NCBI RefSeq assembly: GCF_014595955.1 | Contig: NZ_JABVCF010000017.1 | Coordinates: 1 to 64,000 of the forward strand | Reading direction: 5' to 3' | Source of the DNA: Pseudaminobacter soli (ex Zhang et al. 2022) | GTDB taxonomy: Bacteria > Pseudomonadota > Alphaproteobacteria > Rhizobiales > Rhizobiaceae | Length of the DNA: 64,000 nucleotides | Shown: piece after piece, positions 54,032 through 62,886 of the stretch | Numbering within the stretch: the stretch's first letter is position 1 | Layout: every line of letters starts with the position of its first letter | Program-made: the position numbers and the translations under genes | The notes under the pieces: model-generated | The model's database searches: none | Seen by the model: the letters and a program-made list of their open reading frames with translations, nothing else | What the model was told of the DNA's origin: nothing

Positions 54032-54412
54032 CTAGCAACGATAGCGCTTGGTTGAATTGTCCTGCTTATTTTCAAATGTCTCTAGCCTTTCGCGAGATAA
54101 GATAGTTGCAAACGGCTCCTCTGATGCATCAACCCACAAGACATTCATCGGCATATTGATCGCATAGGAGCTAATCTGGCTTGCGATCAGCATTTTTGTG
54201 CCATGAGAGATGACAATCTCCTCTGCCTCGACACGGATCAACAAACCTCCCTCATGCGCGCGGATTGCTGCCGTTGCTCCCTCGAAGGCGAGTTCATATT
54301 GACCATTACTTTGGGAGACGGATTGACAATGTATCGTCAGGTCTTTAATCGCGTGTTCAATTGCGTAGGGGGTGTTTGCTAGTCTTAATTTTGCTTCGCA
54401 TATGAGGCGCAT
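54032..54412 (-). CDS. DUF2218-like protein
   Basis: 126 residues from the ATG at 54412, chosen for the GGAAGGAAG ribosome site about 8 bases upstream; the open frame upstream belongs to a transposase remnant. The core (EHAIKDLTIHCQSVSQSNGQYELAFEGATAAIRAHEGGLLIRVEAEEI) recalls the DUF2218 fold. The sequence is AT-richer than the backbone, which suggests separate acquisition. Function is unknown. Confidence 0.5.
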   Translation of the reverse strand: MRLICEAKLRLANTPYAIEHAIKDLTIHCQSVSQSNGQYELAFEGATAAIRAHEGGLLIRVEAEEIVISHGTKMLIASQISSYAINMPMNVLWVDASEEPFATILSRERLETFENKQDNSTKRYRC

Positions 54413-54509
54413 GCTATACTTCCTTCCATTGGTAGCATCGGTATCTGTCTGCCGATTCCGATGAGAGGTCTTGCCCGCGCCCTCATGAGGGCATCGGCCC
54501 ACACTTCGG

Positions 54510-54690
54510 AGCCGGTGTTGGTGGTTGCCAGCAACCCGCGTCGACCCTGTCGCCGTCATCCAGAAGACCAAGGAACCGGCCGAAGGTGCGACGGTCCATG
54601 ATCTGAAACTCGGCCTGCTCATCCGACGGCCCGGAAAAGTGCCTGTAACATCGGGATCTTTAGCGTCATCACGCATCGTAAGGTGGGCGA
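54510..54690 (-). pseudogene. N-terminal remnant of an IS5-family transposase
   Basis: Two minus-strand frames give VMTLKIPMLQALFRAVG, then DEQAEFQIMDRRTFGRFLGL with LDDGDRVD. Both are conserved N-terminal blocks of IS5-family transposases. A frame change lies between them. The catalytic part is missing. It marks an old insertion at the edge of the AT-richer segment. Confidence 0.75.
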
Positions 54691-54873
54691 CCGCCCTGCG
54701 ACCGATCCGAGCAGTTCAGTGCCTTGGCGAAACATCTCCCACGCAACAACCGCCGGTCATTCGATCCGCTCCGTGCCGGCCAAAATCGAGTTGATAAATA
54801 CGTTGATTGAGGACGAAGGCACGATAGGATACGAAATCTAGCGAAACGGAACGAAAGCAGAGACTTTAAGTCA

Positions 54874-56487
54874 TTGATTAGAAACGGAAAATTATATCTC
54901 CCTCCGCCGAGAGACGGGAGTGATTTCAAGGAATTATTCAAACGATTGGCGGCTGCGGGTGCGGGTCGGCCGCTGGGCAAAGACGGGTTTCCTACGGGCC
55001 CATGGACGCCCGAGCTTCTTGCAGAGGCGATTTCACAGATTGATTCCAACCGGGTTGGGGTGGATCTGCGAACGGTGCAGCTTTGGTTTCAAGAGAACGA
55101 GAAGGGAATTGGCACTGCCAACATTCGTTGGCTGGCGAGGATTTTTGGATGCAATGATCCGGTCGCAACTAGCGAATGGCAGGTAGAGCTTAGTGCCGCC
55201 CAATCGCGGTTATCGGCCAAGAGACGAGAATGGAAGCGAGCCGCAAGCAGCGTTGCACCGGAGATTCCAGATGCGGCACTGACTGCGACCTTCGATGACA
55301 AGACAGACTCCCCGGCAGAGCTGACACGGGATACTGACGCCAAGGGTCCGAGGCGGCGTTTCAGTCTGGCCAGGAAATCGGAGGCATTATTTAGTCACGG
55401 TTTTCCCCTGAATCTGCCGGCTTCGGTCTTCGCGGGCATCTCCGCTCTTGGATTTTTGTCGTTCATTATCGGCATTCACAACGTGAAATATGGCCGTGCG
55501 GATGGCGTCATTAAGCAAGTCGGATTTCTTTGGGCCGCGAATTGGACATTCGTGTTCATGGTGTTTCTGCCTCTCTTTTTGGCCTTTGTGTCTGGGGCGG
55601 TGACTTCATGGAAACATGAAGAACGGCCAAAGCTTGTAGGAGATGACAGCCCGAATGAAGGCAACCACGCCTGGGAGGACATCATAGACGCCTCCTCCTA
55701 TTCATTTTGGTCGGTATTTTTGATTTGTTTGCTGTTCGCCGGCCTATTCCAGTGGATCGGCGTGTGTTTGATCCCGTTAATCAAAGGCGGTGGCAACTAC
55801 GCGACCGATTGGGGCTCGATTGCCATTGTGCGGCCTGAGATCGTATCGGTACCAGTAGCAATCGTGTTCACAGGGCTCGCTTACCTATATATGGGCCTGT
55901 GTTTTTATCTTTTCTTCGCCGGTCTCATTTTGCTTTATACCGTCGTGGATGACCGTTGGAAAATCAGCGAGTCATCGAAAAATCAGCCGGAGATGGGCTT
56001 TGAACGCGACTTAAAGGAAGCCAGTTTCAAGGTGATGCGATGGGTCTTCCGGTGTACGCTGTTGGGCATTCTGATCGCCACTGTGATGAAGCTTCAAAGC
56101 TCGTACCTCGTATCCAATGGCAATAATATCGTGGGCTGGCTGGTCAGCGATGTGTCTTCCGCCTTGTATCAGCGCGCCGATATGAGCAACCGTTTCAGCT
56201 ATAGAATGCCGACGCATTACAGCAGCCTTCTTATCGCCATTTCGACCTGTTTTGTTTTTCTGTACGGTGCCGTCCGTCTAGGCGTCGGGAGTCAATTCCG
56301 AGTCCCCCTGTGGAAGATGTCGGCGGTCGTGGTACTGCTCGTTGCTGGCTACCTGCTGATCGACGCATTTGCAGGGTTCTCGATCCTTCTGGGCGTTGGA
56401 GTGCTTTGCGCGATCTATGGTTTAATTGATCCCGAGTTTGGCCGACGGCGAGCGAGCGAAATAGGAAACGATCAGAGTGTATCATAG
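54874..56487 (+). CDS. RcgA-like membrane protein
   Basis: 537 residues. The N-terminal 110 residues are soluble and look like a small DNA-binding region (LPPPRDGSDFKELFKRLAAAGAGRPLGKDG, WTPELLAEAISQIDSNRVGVDLRTVQLWF, GTANIRWLARIFGCND). About eight membrane helices follow, from residue 185 on. The arrangement fits RcgA-family proteins found in conjugation regions of rhizobial plasmids, where related genes influence conjugation. The name rests on overall resemblance. The sequence is AT-richer than its surroundings. The next gene begins inside its last codons. Confidence 0.62.
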   Translation: MIRNGKLYLPPPRDGSDFKELFKRLAAAGAGRPLGKDGFPTGPWTPELLAEAISQIDSNRVGVDLRTVQLWFQENEKGIGTANIRWLARIFGCNDPVATSEWQVELSAAQSRLSAKRREWKRAASSVAPEIPDAALTATFDDKTDSPAELTRDTDAKGPRRRFSLARKSEALFSHGFPLNLPASVFAGISALGFLSFIIGIHNVKYGRADGVIKQVGFLWAANWTFVFMVFLPLFLAFVSGAVTSWKHEERPKLVGDDSPNEGNHAWEDIIDASSYSFWSVFLICLLFAGLFQWIGVCLIPLIKGGGNYATDWGSIAIVRPEIVSVPVAIVFTGLAYLYMGLCFYLFFAGLILLYTVVDDRWKISESSKNQPEMGFERDLKEASFKVMRWVFRCTLLGILIATVMKLQSSYLVSNGNNIVGWLVSDVSSALYQRADMSNRFSYRMPTHYSSLLIAISTCFVFLYGAVRLGVGSQFRVPLWKMSAVVVLLVAGYLLIDAFAGFSILLGVGVLCAIYGLIDPEFGRRRASEIGNDQSVS

Positions 56488-57484
56488 TTGGCTTGATCGT
56501 TGGGATGAACGGCGGGCGCGACGCGGTGAGGAAGGGAAGCAAACAAGTGATTTCATCCTTGACGCCGACCGTGCCTTTCCAGGCGAGAAGACGATAAAAA
56601 CGATCGAGGAGTTTTGTGTCCTAGCGGACCAGGCGGTGGCCAACTCCGCTTTTTTTGAAGAGCCGGGCGGCAACGACCGCGGCTTTGAAAGAAAAGGCGA
56701 ATGGCTCAAATTTCCATCGGACATTTCCACTGATGTCGAAGAAAACAATCTCGTCTGGGTGAAAATCACCGACAGCGGGTCCCTCAGCCATGCATTGGTG
56801 ATTTTTCACCATTGGAATGCGAGTTCCCGGAATGGCCAGATTGCCGGCTTTTTCTCGAAGCGCGGCATCACGGTTGTCGAGGTTGCCATGCCCTATCACC
56901 TCGAGCGCAGCCGTCCCGGATCCCTGCACGCCGATTATATGCTTAGCGCCAACCTCGGTCGAACGATCCAGTCCGTAAGGCAGGCAGTATTGGACGGTCG
57001 AAAGCTCATTCGTTGGTTGAAGCGCGAAGGCTATGGAGACATCTCGGTTCTCGGTATGAGCCTGGGTTCCTGGGCCGCTGGATTGATCGCGGCGCATGAC
57101 CCGGCTGTGTCGAAAGCCTCGTTGTTTCTGACGGCGGGGAGTCTGGCCGATATGGTTTGGACGGGTCGCGCGACACGCGCGATACGCGATAGCCTTGAGC
57201 CTGAGGTTCATCTGGCAAATCTTAGGCGAGCTTGGGCGCCGCTTAACTTGGAAAACTACGCACATCGTCTGGCGCGGCCGGATCTCGCTCTACACGTCGT
57301 GCTGGCCAAGAGAGACAAGGTAGTTTTGCCAGAGTTGTCGGCGAGATTCATAGAAAAGCTGACGGACACCGGCGCTCGGCCCAACGTTCTTGAATTAAAC
57401 TGTGGCCACTATTCGCTGGCCATGCCGCCTTACATTTTGTTGGCAGGTTTGAGCTTGAAGCGGTTGCTAAGGCGCGGCCGTTGA
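56477..57484 (+). CDS. Alpha/beta hydrolase
   Basis: 335 residues overlapping the upstream gene by 11 bases, so translation is probably coupled. The nucleophile elbow GMSLGSW (Ser at about 195) and a C-terminal His in NCGHYSLAMPP support an alpha/beta hydrolase fold. LAKRDKVVLPELSARF could supply the acid. There is no signal peptide. The pair RcgA-like plus hydrolase is associated with rhizobial conjugation regions. The substrate is unknown. Confidence 0.8.
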   Translation: MYHSWLDRWDERRARRGEEGKQTSDFILDADRAFPGEKTIKTIEEFCVLADQAVANSAFFEEPGGNDRGFERKGEWLKFPSDISTDVEENNLVWVKITDSGSLSHALVIFHHWNASSRNGQIAGFFSKRGITVVEVAMPYHLERSRPGSLHADYMLSANLGRTIQSVRQAVLDGRKLIRWLKREGYGDISVLGMSLGSWAAGLIAAHDPAVSKASLFLTAGSLADMVWTGRATRAIRDSLEPEVHLANLRRAWAPLNLENYAHRLARPDLALHVVLAKRDKVVLPELSARFIEKLTDTGARPNVLELNCGHYSLAMPPYILLAGLSLKRLLRRGR

Positions 57485-57702
57485 GCGGTTTCTGTCGTCA
57501 GCTGAATCGGCATACCTGAGAAGCGACGCATCGCCGACCTCCACTACGCAGCACATTGCTGGGACCTGCCGAGTGCCTGTGGCGCGTGGGGCGATTGCAA
57601 CCGCGCAAAAGGGCGGCAGCTTATGGCGCTTCCTGCGCTCGCAAATCAAAGGGAGCGGACTCATGGAGCGGCTGCAGGCCCATTCTTGCGAAGCGCGTCT
57701 GC
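57485..57702. other. Region between convergent operons
   Basis: 218 bases between the hydrolase gene and the end of virB11 on the opposite strand. No gene is supported. A terminator would be expected, but I see no clear hairpin with a T run. Confidence 0.4.
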
Positions 57703-58713
57703 CTAACGGGTGGGTACAGTGTGCGCATGATCCGCGTAGTAGACTTCCGTCACGCGAAACCGGCCGCCAACCCTTTTACACTGGACGATCACGTCGATCG
57801 AAATTTTGAGCAGGTTGCGGATGTCATGGCGGTCGAGATCCTGGCCGCCTTCGGACTCTTTGACTAGGAGCGTCAATTGCTCGAACGCCAGGCTTGGCGA
57901 ATCCGCATGCACAGTGGTGATCGAGCCTGGGTGGCCGGAATTGATATTTCGAATGTAGTAGAATGCAGTGCCGTCACGCAGCTCCTGCAGTAGGACCCTA
58001 TCGGGCCGCATGCGCAGGGACGATTCAAGCAGATCCTTCGCGCCGAGCTTTGCCAACCCCTGGCCGCCCTTCGAATAAAACAGCCGGACATGGTTCGGCT
58101 GCGGGATCGTCAGCTCCGGTGTATCCTCGATGCTGATAAGCCGTTCGTCTTGTGGAATGTGCTGGATCAGGGCCTTCGAGATCGTGGTCTTGCCGGAGCC
58201 CGTGGCGCCGGAGATGATGATGTTCTTGCGCGCCCGAACCGCACTTTCGAGAAAAGCGCGATATTGTCCGCTGCGATAAGTTGCCAGCAGCGGATCCACG
58301 CCGGACGTCCGATCGGTGGTCGCCACCACATTCTCGAAAAGACCACCCGCTTCCAGATCCTCCATTGACAGTGAGACCGACGACGGCTTGCGGATTGTGA
58401 TGGAAACGGTGTCCCGCGTCGTCGCCGGCGGAATCACGATTTGGATTCGTTCATCGTCCGGAAGGGTCGCGGAGAGAAGCGGGCGGGTCTCGTCGATGCC
58501 CTGATTGGAGTAACTTGCCACCGCTCTTGCCAGCCGCATCAGCTTGTCGAAGGACAGTTCCGGCAGTTCGTGACGCTGCCAGCCCGCCGTTCCTTCCGTC
58601 AGCACTTCGCCTGGGCGATTGATGACGACCTCGTAGAGGCTCCTGTCCTTCAGGAAGGAATCGAGAGGGAGAAGCAGCTGACGGACGACGCCGGCATCGG
58701 AGTTTTCCGCCAT
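57703..58713 (-). CDS. virB11: VirB11 secretion ATPase
   Basis: 336 residues, the hexameric cytoplasmic ATPase of VirB-type secretion systems. Walker A GATGSGKTT (about residue 165), Asp box SIEDTPEL, Walker B-like LLQELRDGTAFYY and the His box NSGHPGSITTVHA are all present. It is the last gene of the virB operon, 9 bases after virB10. Confidence 0.97.
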   Translation of the reverse strand: MAENSDAGVVRQLLLPLDSFLKDRSLYEVVINRPGEVLTEGTAGWQRHELPELSFDKLMRLARAVASYSNQGIDETRPLLSATLPDDERIQIVIPPATTRDTVSITIRKPSSVSLSMEDLEAGGLFENVVATTDRTSGVDPLLATYRSGQYRAFLESAVRARKNIIISGATGSGKTTISKALIQHIPQDERLISIEDTPELTIPQPNHVRLFYSKGGQGLAKLGAKDLLESSLRMRPDRVLLQELRDGTAFYYIRNINSGHPGSITTVHADSPSLAFEQLTLLVKESEGGQDLDRHDIRNLLKISIDVIVQCKRVGGRFRVTEVYYADHAHTVPTR

Positions 58714-58722
58714 CCCCCTGCC

Positions 58723-59886
58723 CTACTTCGTCACCAGGTCGGATTTTGGATAGAAGTCTCCCATCACGGCGCGGTCGTAGATCGTGTTGCGCGGCTCGGT
58801 CACGCGCAGGCCGTAGATGCTTGAGAAATCGAGATCGCGCGCGACGAAGATCGAAACGAGCGAGCCCTGATGCTTCATCAGTGTCGGCGGAATATTGATC
58901 GACTGTTCGACGGCGATCGCGGCGGCATCTTTGCCAGCGCTTGTCGTGCCCTGCGCCTGTACATCACTGCGCTGTAGTTCCTGTCCGGCATAGGTGGCGA
59001 TATCGCCAACCACCGACAGGAGCAGCGCGCTGCCGAAGCGCTCCCACCAGTGAGTGTCGACGTAGCCATCGAAACCGGCGCGGCCGATCGCGTCGGTCGC
59101 CGGCGACGCCAATGTGATGATGACGCCCGTGGGTGTCTTGGCGCGATTCCAAAGTACGAACAACCTGCTCTGTCCGCGGCGCAGACCGCCCCGATATTCG
59201 CCGACGACCTGTGTGCCCTTCTCCATCAGAACGATGCGGCCATTGTCGGAGAGAACGTCGCGGGTAATCACGCAGCTGGTGAATCCCGGTTGATCCGACG
59301 ACAGTGCGGTTTCAAGCGCACAGGGGATCGAGGCCCCCATTGCGACGATGAAGTTGCGGTTGCCGAGATGTCCGGCCTTCGATCCTTCCAGGACGGTTGG
59401 CTTAAGCATCCGGTTGAAACGTTGATCCTCGTTCTCGCCCTGCCCCCCTCCCCCCAGCAGGCCGTCGACCGGAACGAAGTTCGAATCTGTCGCCGCGTCG
59501 CCCGTCTTGGCACTATTGCCTGATTGACCTCCGCCAAAGGCCATCACCGGCGCCCGTCTTGCCGCGTCGAGCAGTTCGTCGATGGCCGGCGTCTCCGCCG
59601 TCTCGACGGCCGGCGTCGGCAGCTTGATCTCCGGTACGGGCAGGACCACCGGTTCGGGTTCTGCCCGCGCCGGTTCGAACTCTGTGGTCTGGCGGATCGC
59701 CCCCGATCCCGGCTGCTCGACGTCCACCTTCGGCCCTTGCCGCATCGACCACATGGCGAAACCCATGAAAGCAGCGACCGCCAGCACGATGGCGCCGCGC
59801 TTGAGCAAGGGATTGTTGTCGACTTTGCGCGCTGTGGTGGTTTGCGCGCGTTCGCCCGGGATCGTCGTTTCTGGCGTGTCTGACAC
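58723..59886 (-). CDS. virB10: VirB10 channel protein
   Basis: 387 residues: a cytoplasmic start, one membrane helix (GAIVLAVAAFMGFAMWSM), a Pro-rich periplasmic linker, and a C-terminal domain that includes LEGSKAGHLGNRNFIVAMGASIPCALETAL and RDVLSDNGRIVLMEKGTQVVGEY. It spans inner and outer membranes and transmits energy from the ATPases to the outer pore. Confidence 0.97.
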   Translation of the reverse strand: MSDTPETTIPGERAQTTTARKVDNNPLLKRGAIVLAVAAFMGFAMWSMRQGPKVDVEQPGSGAIRQTTEFEPARAEPEPVVLPVPEIKLPTPAVETAETPAIDELLDAARRAPVMAFGGGQSGNSAKTGDAATDSNFVPVDGLLGGGGQGENEDQRFNRMLKPTVLEGSKAGHLGNRNFIVAMGASIPCALETALSSDQPGFTSCVITRDVLSDNGRIVLMEKGTQVVGEYRGGLRRGQSRLFVLWNRAKTPTGVIITLASPATDAIGRAGFDGYVDTHWWERFGSALLLSVVGDIATYAGQELQRSDVQAQGTTSAGKDAAAIAVEQSINIPPTLMKHQGSLVSIFVARDLDFSSIYGLRVTEPRNTIYDRAVMGDFYPKSDLVTK

Positions 59887-59897
59887 GTCGGCCTCCC

Positions 59898-60755
59898 TTA
59901 CTGTCCGGCGGCCGGAACCTTGACCACGCGCTCGACCGAGGGCGAGGTGGTGTTGGTTCCCGGATCGACGCCAACCGGCGAATAGGCCTCGTTGAAGATG
60001 CAGAGCGTGTCCGATCCGCGCCGCAGGATGAACTTGCGGCTGATCGCGTGAACGAGCACGAGATCGCCCTGGACGGTCTTCGGCACGAGGCTTTCCGTTC
60101 CGTCGGAGTTCTCGATGTAGATCGCCGGCATTTCCTGGTTGCCGCTGAAGGCAAAGGTCGTCACCTTGCCGTTGTCGTAGACCGCCTGCGGTTCGATCGT
60201 GCGGGAGCCTTGCGCCGAATAGCGCCAGTTGCGGGGGCCGTATTGTTCATGGATGCCGAGGACCTGATCGGCATAGCCGGCCTCGGCCGCACGCTTCTTG
60301 GCTTCATCCTCAAGGCGGCGTCGCTCCGCTTCATCGGCCGGATATCGGTACTTCACATAGAAATACGTGTTCTGCCCCACATCGACGGACCCGTCGCGCA
60401 CCACCAATTCCATCTGATAGCTGCGCTTGGAGCCGTCCCGCCGTGTCGTCACCACCGAGATGTTGGTGGCCGGCTGATTCTCGCGCGGTTTTAGGAAGAG
60501 GATGTGGCCGGCCGGCGCGACTTCCCAGGCAACGGTATTGCCGAGCGCGACATGGGCGATCTCTTCGTCAGGCGCAAACTCCACCTGGACCGACGAGCGG
60601 ATCGTGCCGACGATCCGCGTGATGTTGTAGGGCTGGTAGTTGACGAAACGCACGCGATTGTCTTGCTGTGCGCTTGCCGGGATCTCTAGCGCCTGAACAG
60701 GAAGCGTAGCCAGCGCCGCGACGACGGCCGCGGCAAGGAACGATCGTTTTCTCAA
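59898..60755 (-). CDS. virB9: VirB9 outer-membrane core protein
   Basis: 285 residues with a signal peptide (RKRSFLAAAVVAALATLPVQA). The family blocks VRFVNYQPYNI, HILFLKPRENQPATNISVVT and NWRYSAQGSRTIEPQAVYDNGKVT are present. It forms the outer-membrane core ring with VirB7 and VirB10. The start overlaps the virB8 stop by 4 bases (ATGA). Confidence 0.97.
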   Translation of the reverse strand: MRKRSFLAAAVVAALATLPVQALEIPASAQQDNRVRFVNYQPYNITRIVGTIRSSVQVEFAPDEEIAHVALGNTVAWEVAPAGHILFLKPRENQPATNISVVTTRRDGSKRSYQMELVVRDGSVDVGQNTYFYVKYRYPADEAERRRLEDEAKKRAAEAGYADQVLGIHEQYGPRNWRYSAQGSRTIEPQAVYDNGKVTTFAFSGNQEMPAIYIENSDGTESLVPKTVQGDLVLVHAISRKFILRRGSDTLCIFNEAYSPVGVDPGTNTTSPSVERVVKVPAAGQ

Positions 60756-61423
60756 TTCAAGGCCTCCGGATCGGCCCGGTACTCGCTCACCACGAACCCA
60801 AGCGGGTTCACCAACCGGTCGCTGGAGGAAATTGGGGCGTTGCTATAGGAATAGCTGATCGTGGCCACCCAATGGGTTGTGCGGACGTCTTCGCCGCGTG
60901 TGATTGTCCGCGTGAAGCGGACGGAAACCACATTGCTGTTGATGAGCGAGATCGACTTGATCCCGATGCGGGACGTCGCCGAGCGTCCATAGACGTTCTG
61001 GGGCGATTCCGGATTGCCGCCGCGATAGGCGGCGGCGAAGCGCTGTTGCTCAGGTGCGTTCGACATCAGAGAGGCGGTCCGGAAATTCTCCTCTGCCTCC
61101 GACCAGACATAGCCTTCGCGGGCCCGAACGTAGCGGGCGGCGAAATATTTGGTGACTTCCTCGTCATAACTGCCGGCAGCCGACGCCATGGCCGACACCA
61201 CGTCGACGATGCCGGTCGAATTGTCGACACGGATGACGAAAGGTTCGACCGTCTTGAGCGGCGTCAGTGCGACGACCGCGGCGACCGAGACAAACGCCAG
61301 AAAACTGGCAACGATAGCAACGAACCAGGCGACCCGCTTTGAGCGCTCGGCCGAGGCCATCCGGTCCTGATCGAAGCGGCGCGCCTTGTCGAAATATTCC
61401 TTGAGACTGTCTGTCGTCACCAT
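60752..61423 (-). CDS. virB8: VirB8 inner-membrane assembly factor
   Basis: 223 residues from the ATG at 61423 (MVTTDSLKEYFDKA), preferred to the upstream frame start because it lies 4 bases after the virB7 stop. One membrane helix (VAWFVAIVASFLAFVSVAAVVAL), then the VirB8 NTF2-like domain (YVRAREGYVWSEAEENFRT, SRIGIKSI, RFTRTITRGE). Confidence 0.95.
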   Translation of the reverse strand: MVTTDSLKEYFDKARRFDQDRMASAERSKRVAWFVAIVASFLAFVSVAAVVALTPLKTVEPFVIRVDNSTGIVDVVSAMASAAGSYDEEVTKYFAARYVRAREGYVWSEAEENFRTASLMSNAPEQQRFAAAYRGGNPESPQNVYGRSATSRIGIKSISLINSNVVSVRFTRTITRGEDVRTTHWVATISYSYSNAPISSSDRLVNPLGFVVSEYRADPEALN

Positions 61424-61427
61424 GCCC

Positions 61428-61721
61428 CTACCCTGCCCGGCAGGCGGTATGAGAGCCGGCTTCATCGAATCCGGCGAAGGCTACGGCGTCGACGGTTGTT
61501 TCAGCCGACTGCTCGGCGAACGCCAATGCGGTGCCGTCGCCACCAGCGAGCGACGATTGCTGTGGATCCCCCTGCGCTTTGCCAGCATCCCAATCCCACA
61601 TCGAACGATTGAGCGGCCGTTTGGCATAACCGTCGCATTTGGGCAGCGGGTAGCTTAGCGTCGCGCAGCCGGAGACGGCGGCCAACAGCCCCATCATTGT
61701 TACAACTCGAACTATATGCAC
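61428..61721 (-). CDS. virB7: VirB7-position lipoprotein
   Basis: 97 residues with a lipoprotein signal (MMGLLAAVSGC) and Cys residues in the mature part. It occupies the virB7 place between virB6 and virB8. VirB7 proteins are usually about 45-60 residues, so this one is long, and the identification rests on position and lipobox rather than sequence. It would stabilise VirB9 at the outer membrane. Confidence 0.7.
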   Translation of the reverse strand: MHIVRVVTMMGLLAAVSGCATLSYPLPKCDGYAKRPLNRSMWDWDAGKAQGDPQQSSLAGGDGTALAFAEQSAETTVDAVAFAGFDEAGSHTACRAG

Positions 61722-61748
61722 GCTGGAATGCCCCTCATGGTGATGGCG

Positions 61749-62645
61749 TCAGGCTCCTCTGCCGGTCAGCCTGCGCCAACCCCAACCGATCGTTCTCGTG
61801 ACGGTGCTTTGATGGGCGTCGCGACCCGCGGCAAAGCCATAGGTGAGCGAGGTGCCTCCGCTCGCCAGCGCCGAGGCGATCCCTGGCAACTGGTAAAATA
61901 CGTAGAGGGAGGCCAGACCGATGGCGCCGACGGCGATCGGCCGCATCAGGACGTCGCTGTAAGCCTCGACGGTGGTGAACATTGTCGCGAAACTGGTGAC
62001 CAGCAGGGAGCCGACCGCAACGACGAGAACCTGCAGGATGACGAAGTTGGCGAGCTGCCCGATCCATGCCTCGGTAAAACGGCGTGTCGACTGGAACATG
62101 GACAGCGCAATGAAGATCGGGCCGATCGCGAGAATGATTGCAAGCGCGACGCGCGCGTACAGCGACACGACGTATCCAATCGAGGCGACAATGAACGTCA
62201 CCACGATCACCACCAGACCGGCAAAACCGGTCAGCGGATCGACCGGCCACGCCGACTGTTCCCAGATATCGTTAGCGGACTTCTGGCCCTTATCGAGCAG
62301 GCTGTCGAAGGTCGTCGCGCTTGGGGTGCCGCCGGTGTTCAGAGCTTCGGAAACTTCCCTGGGCAGAATTTCGAAAAAGACGTTGGTTACGTAGGTCTGG
62401 TATTCCCCGGCATTCCTGACCAGCATCAGGATGATGGCGAGCTTTATCGCCCGGAAGGCAAACTCCATGATCGGTTCCTGCACCGATCCGCGCAGGATGA
62501 GAAATCCGTACAAGATCACATAAAGGGTCAGCGCTGCCGTCAACGGTCCCGTCACCCACGCGCTGATCCCGCTCGTACCGGAGCTGATGAAGTTCTGGAG
62601 CGGCGTCGTGAACTGGCGATCGAGAAAGTCGAAGACGGTGTACAT
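61749..62645 (-). CDS. virB6: VirB6 polytopic membrane protein
   Basis: 298 residues with several membrane helices: GPLTAALTLYVILYGFLILRG, TGFAGLVVIVVTFIVASIGYVV, VALAIILAIGPIFIALSMF and a later LANFVILQVLVVAVGSLLV. The family-typical SQ/RRFTEAWIGQL region is present. It forms part of the inner-membrane channel. It ends 27 bases before virB7. Confidence 0.95.
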   Translation of the reverse strand: MYTVFDFLDRQFTTPLQNFISSGTSGISAWVTGPLTAALTLYVILYGFLILRGSVQEPIMEFAFRAIKLAIILMLVRNAGEYQTYVTNVFFEILPREVSEALNTGGTPSATTFDSLLDKGQKSANDIWEQSAWPVDPLTGFAGLVVIVVTFIVASIGYVVSLYARVALAIILAIGPIFIALSMFQSTRRFTEAWIGQLANFVILQVLVVAVGSLLVTSFATMFTTVEAYSDVLMRPIAVGAIGLASLYVFYQLPGIASALASGGTSLTYGFAAGRDAHQSTVTRTIGWGWRRLTGRGA

Positions 62646-62649
62646 GGCG

Positions 62650-62886
62650 CTATCCCCCCAGCGCCCCGTTCATGCGCTCGAGCCGGGCCTTGCCCTCCGC
62701 CTCTTCGGCATTGCCGCAATTGGGCGTCTGCCCCAGCTCACCGGGGTTCTCGCGGCATTTTCGGATATGATCAGCGCGCAGGCTCTCGTCGGCGAGAAAC
62801 TCGCTGACGGTGATAACCGTAGCCGGCGGCGGTTCCGAACACGCCGCCAGCAATGCCATCATGACGAGGGACGCGGCACGCTTCAT
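62650..62886 (-). CDS. eexN: EexN-family entry-exclusion lipoprotein
   Basis: 78 residues with a lipobox (LLAAC) and the family signature LRADHIRKCRENPGELGQTPNC. EexN proteins reduce uptake of the same plasmid by cells that already carry it. The gene overlaps the virB5 stop by 4 bases and is followed 4 bases later by virB6, the usual place for eexN. Confidence 0.88.
   Translation of the reverse strand: MKRAASLVMMALLAACSEPPPATVITVSEFLADESLRADHIRKCRENPGELGQTPNCGNAEEAEGKARLERMNGALGG

Noticed and set aside
61716-62807. 363-codon plus-strand open frame opposite virB6 and eexN
   Set aside because: virB6 and eexN on the minus strand have clear family signatures and operon spacing; the plus frame has none.
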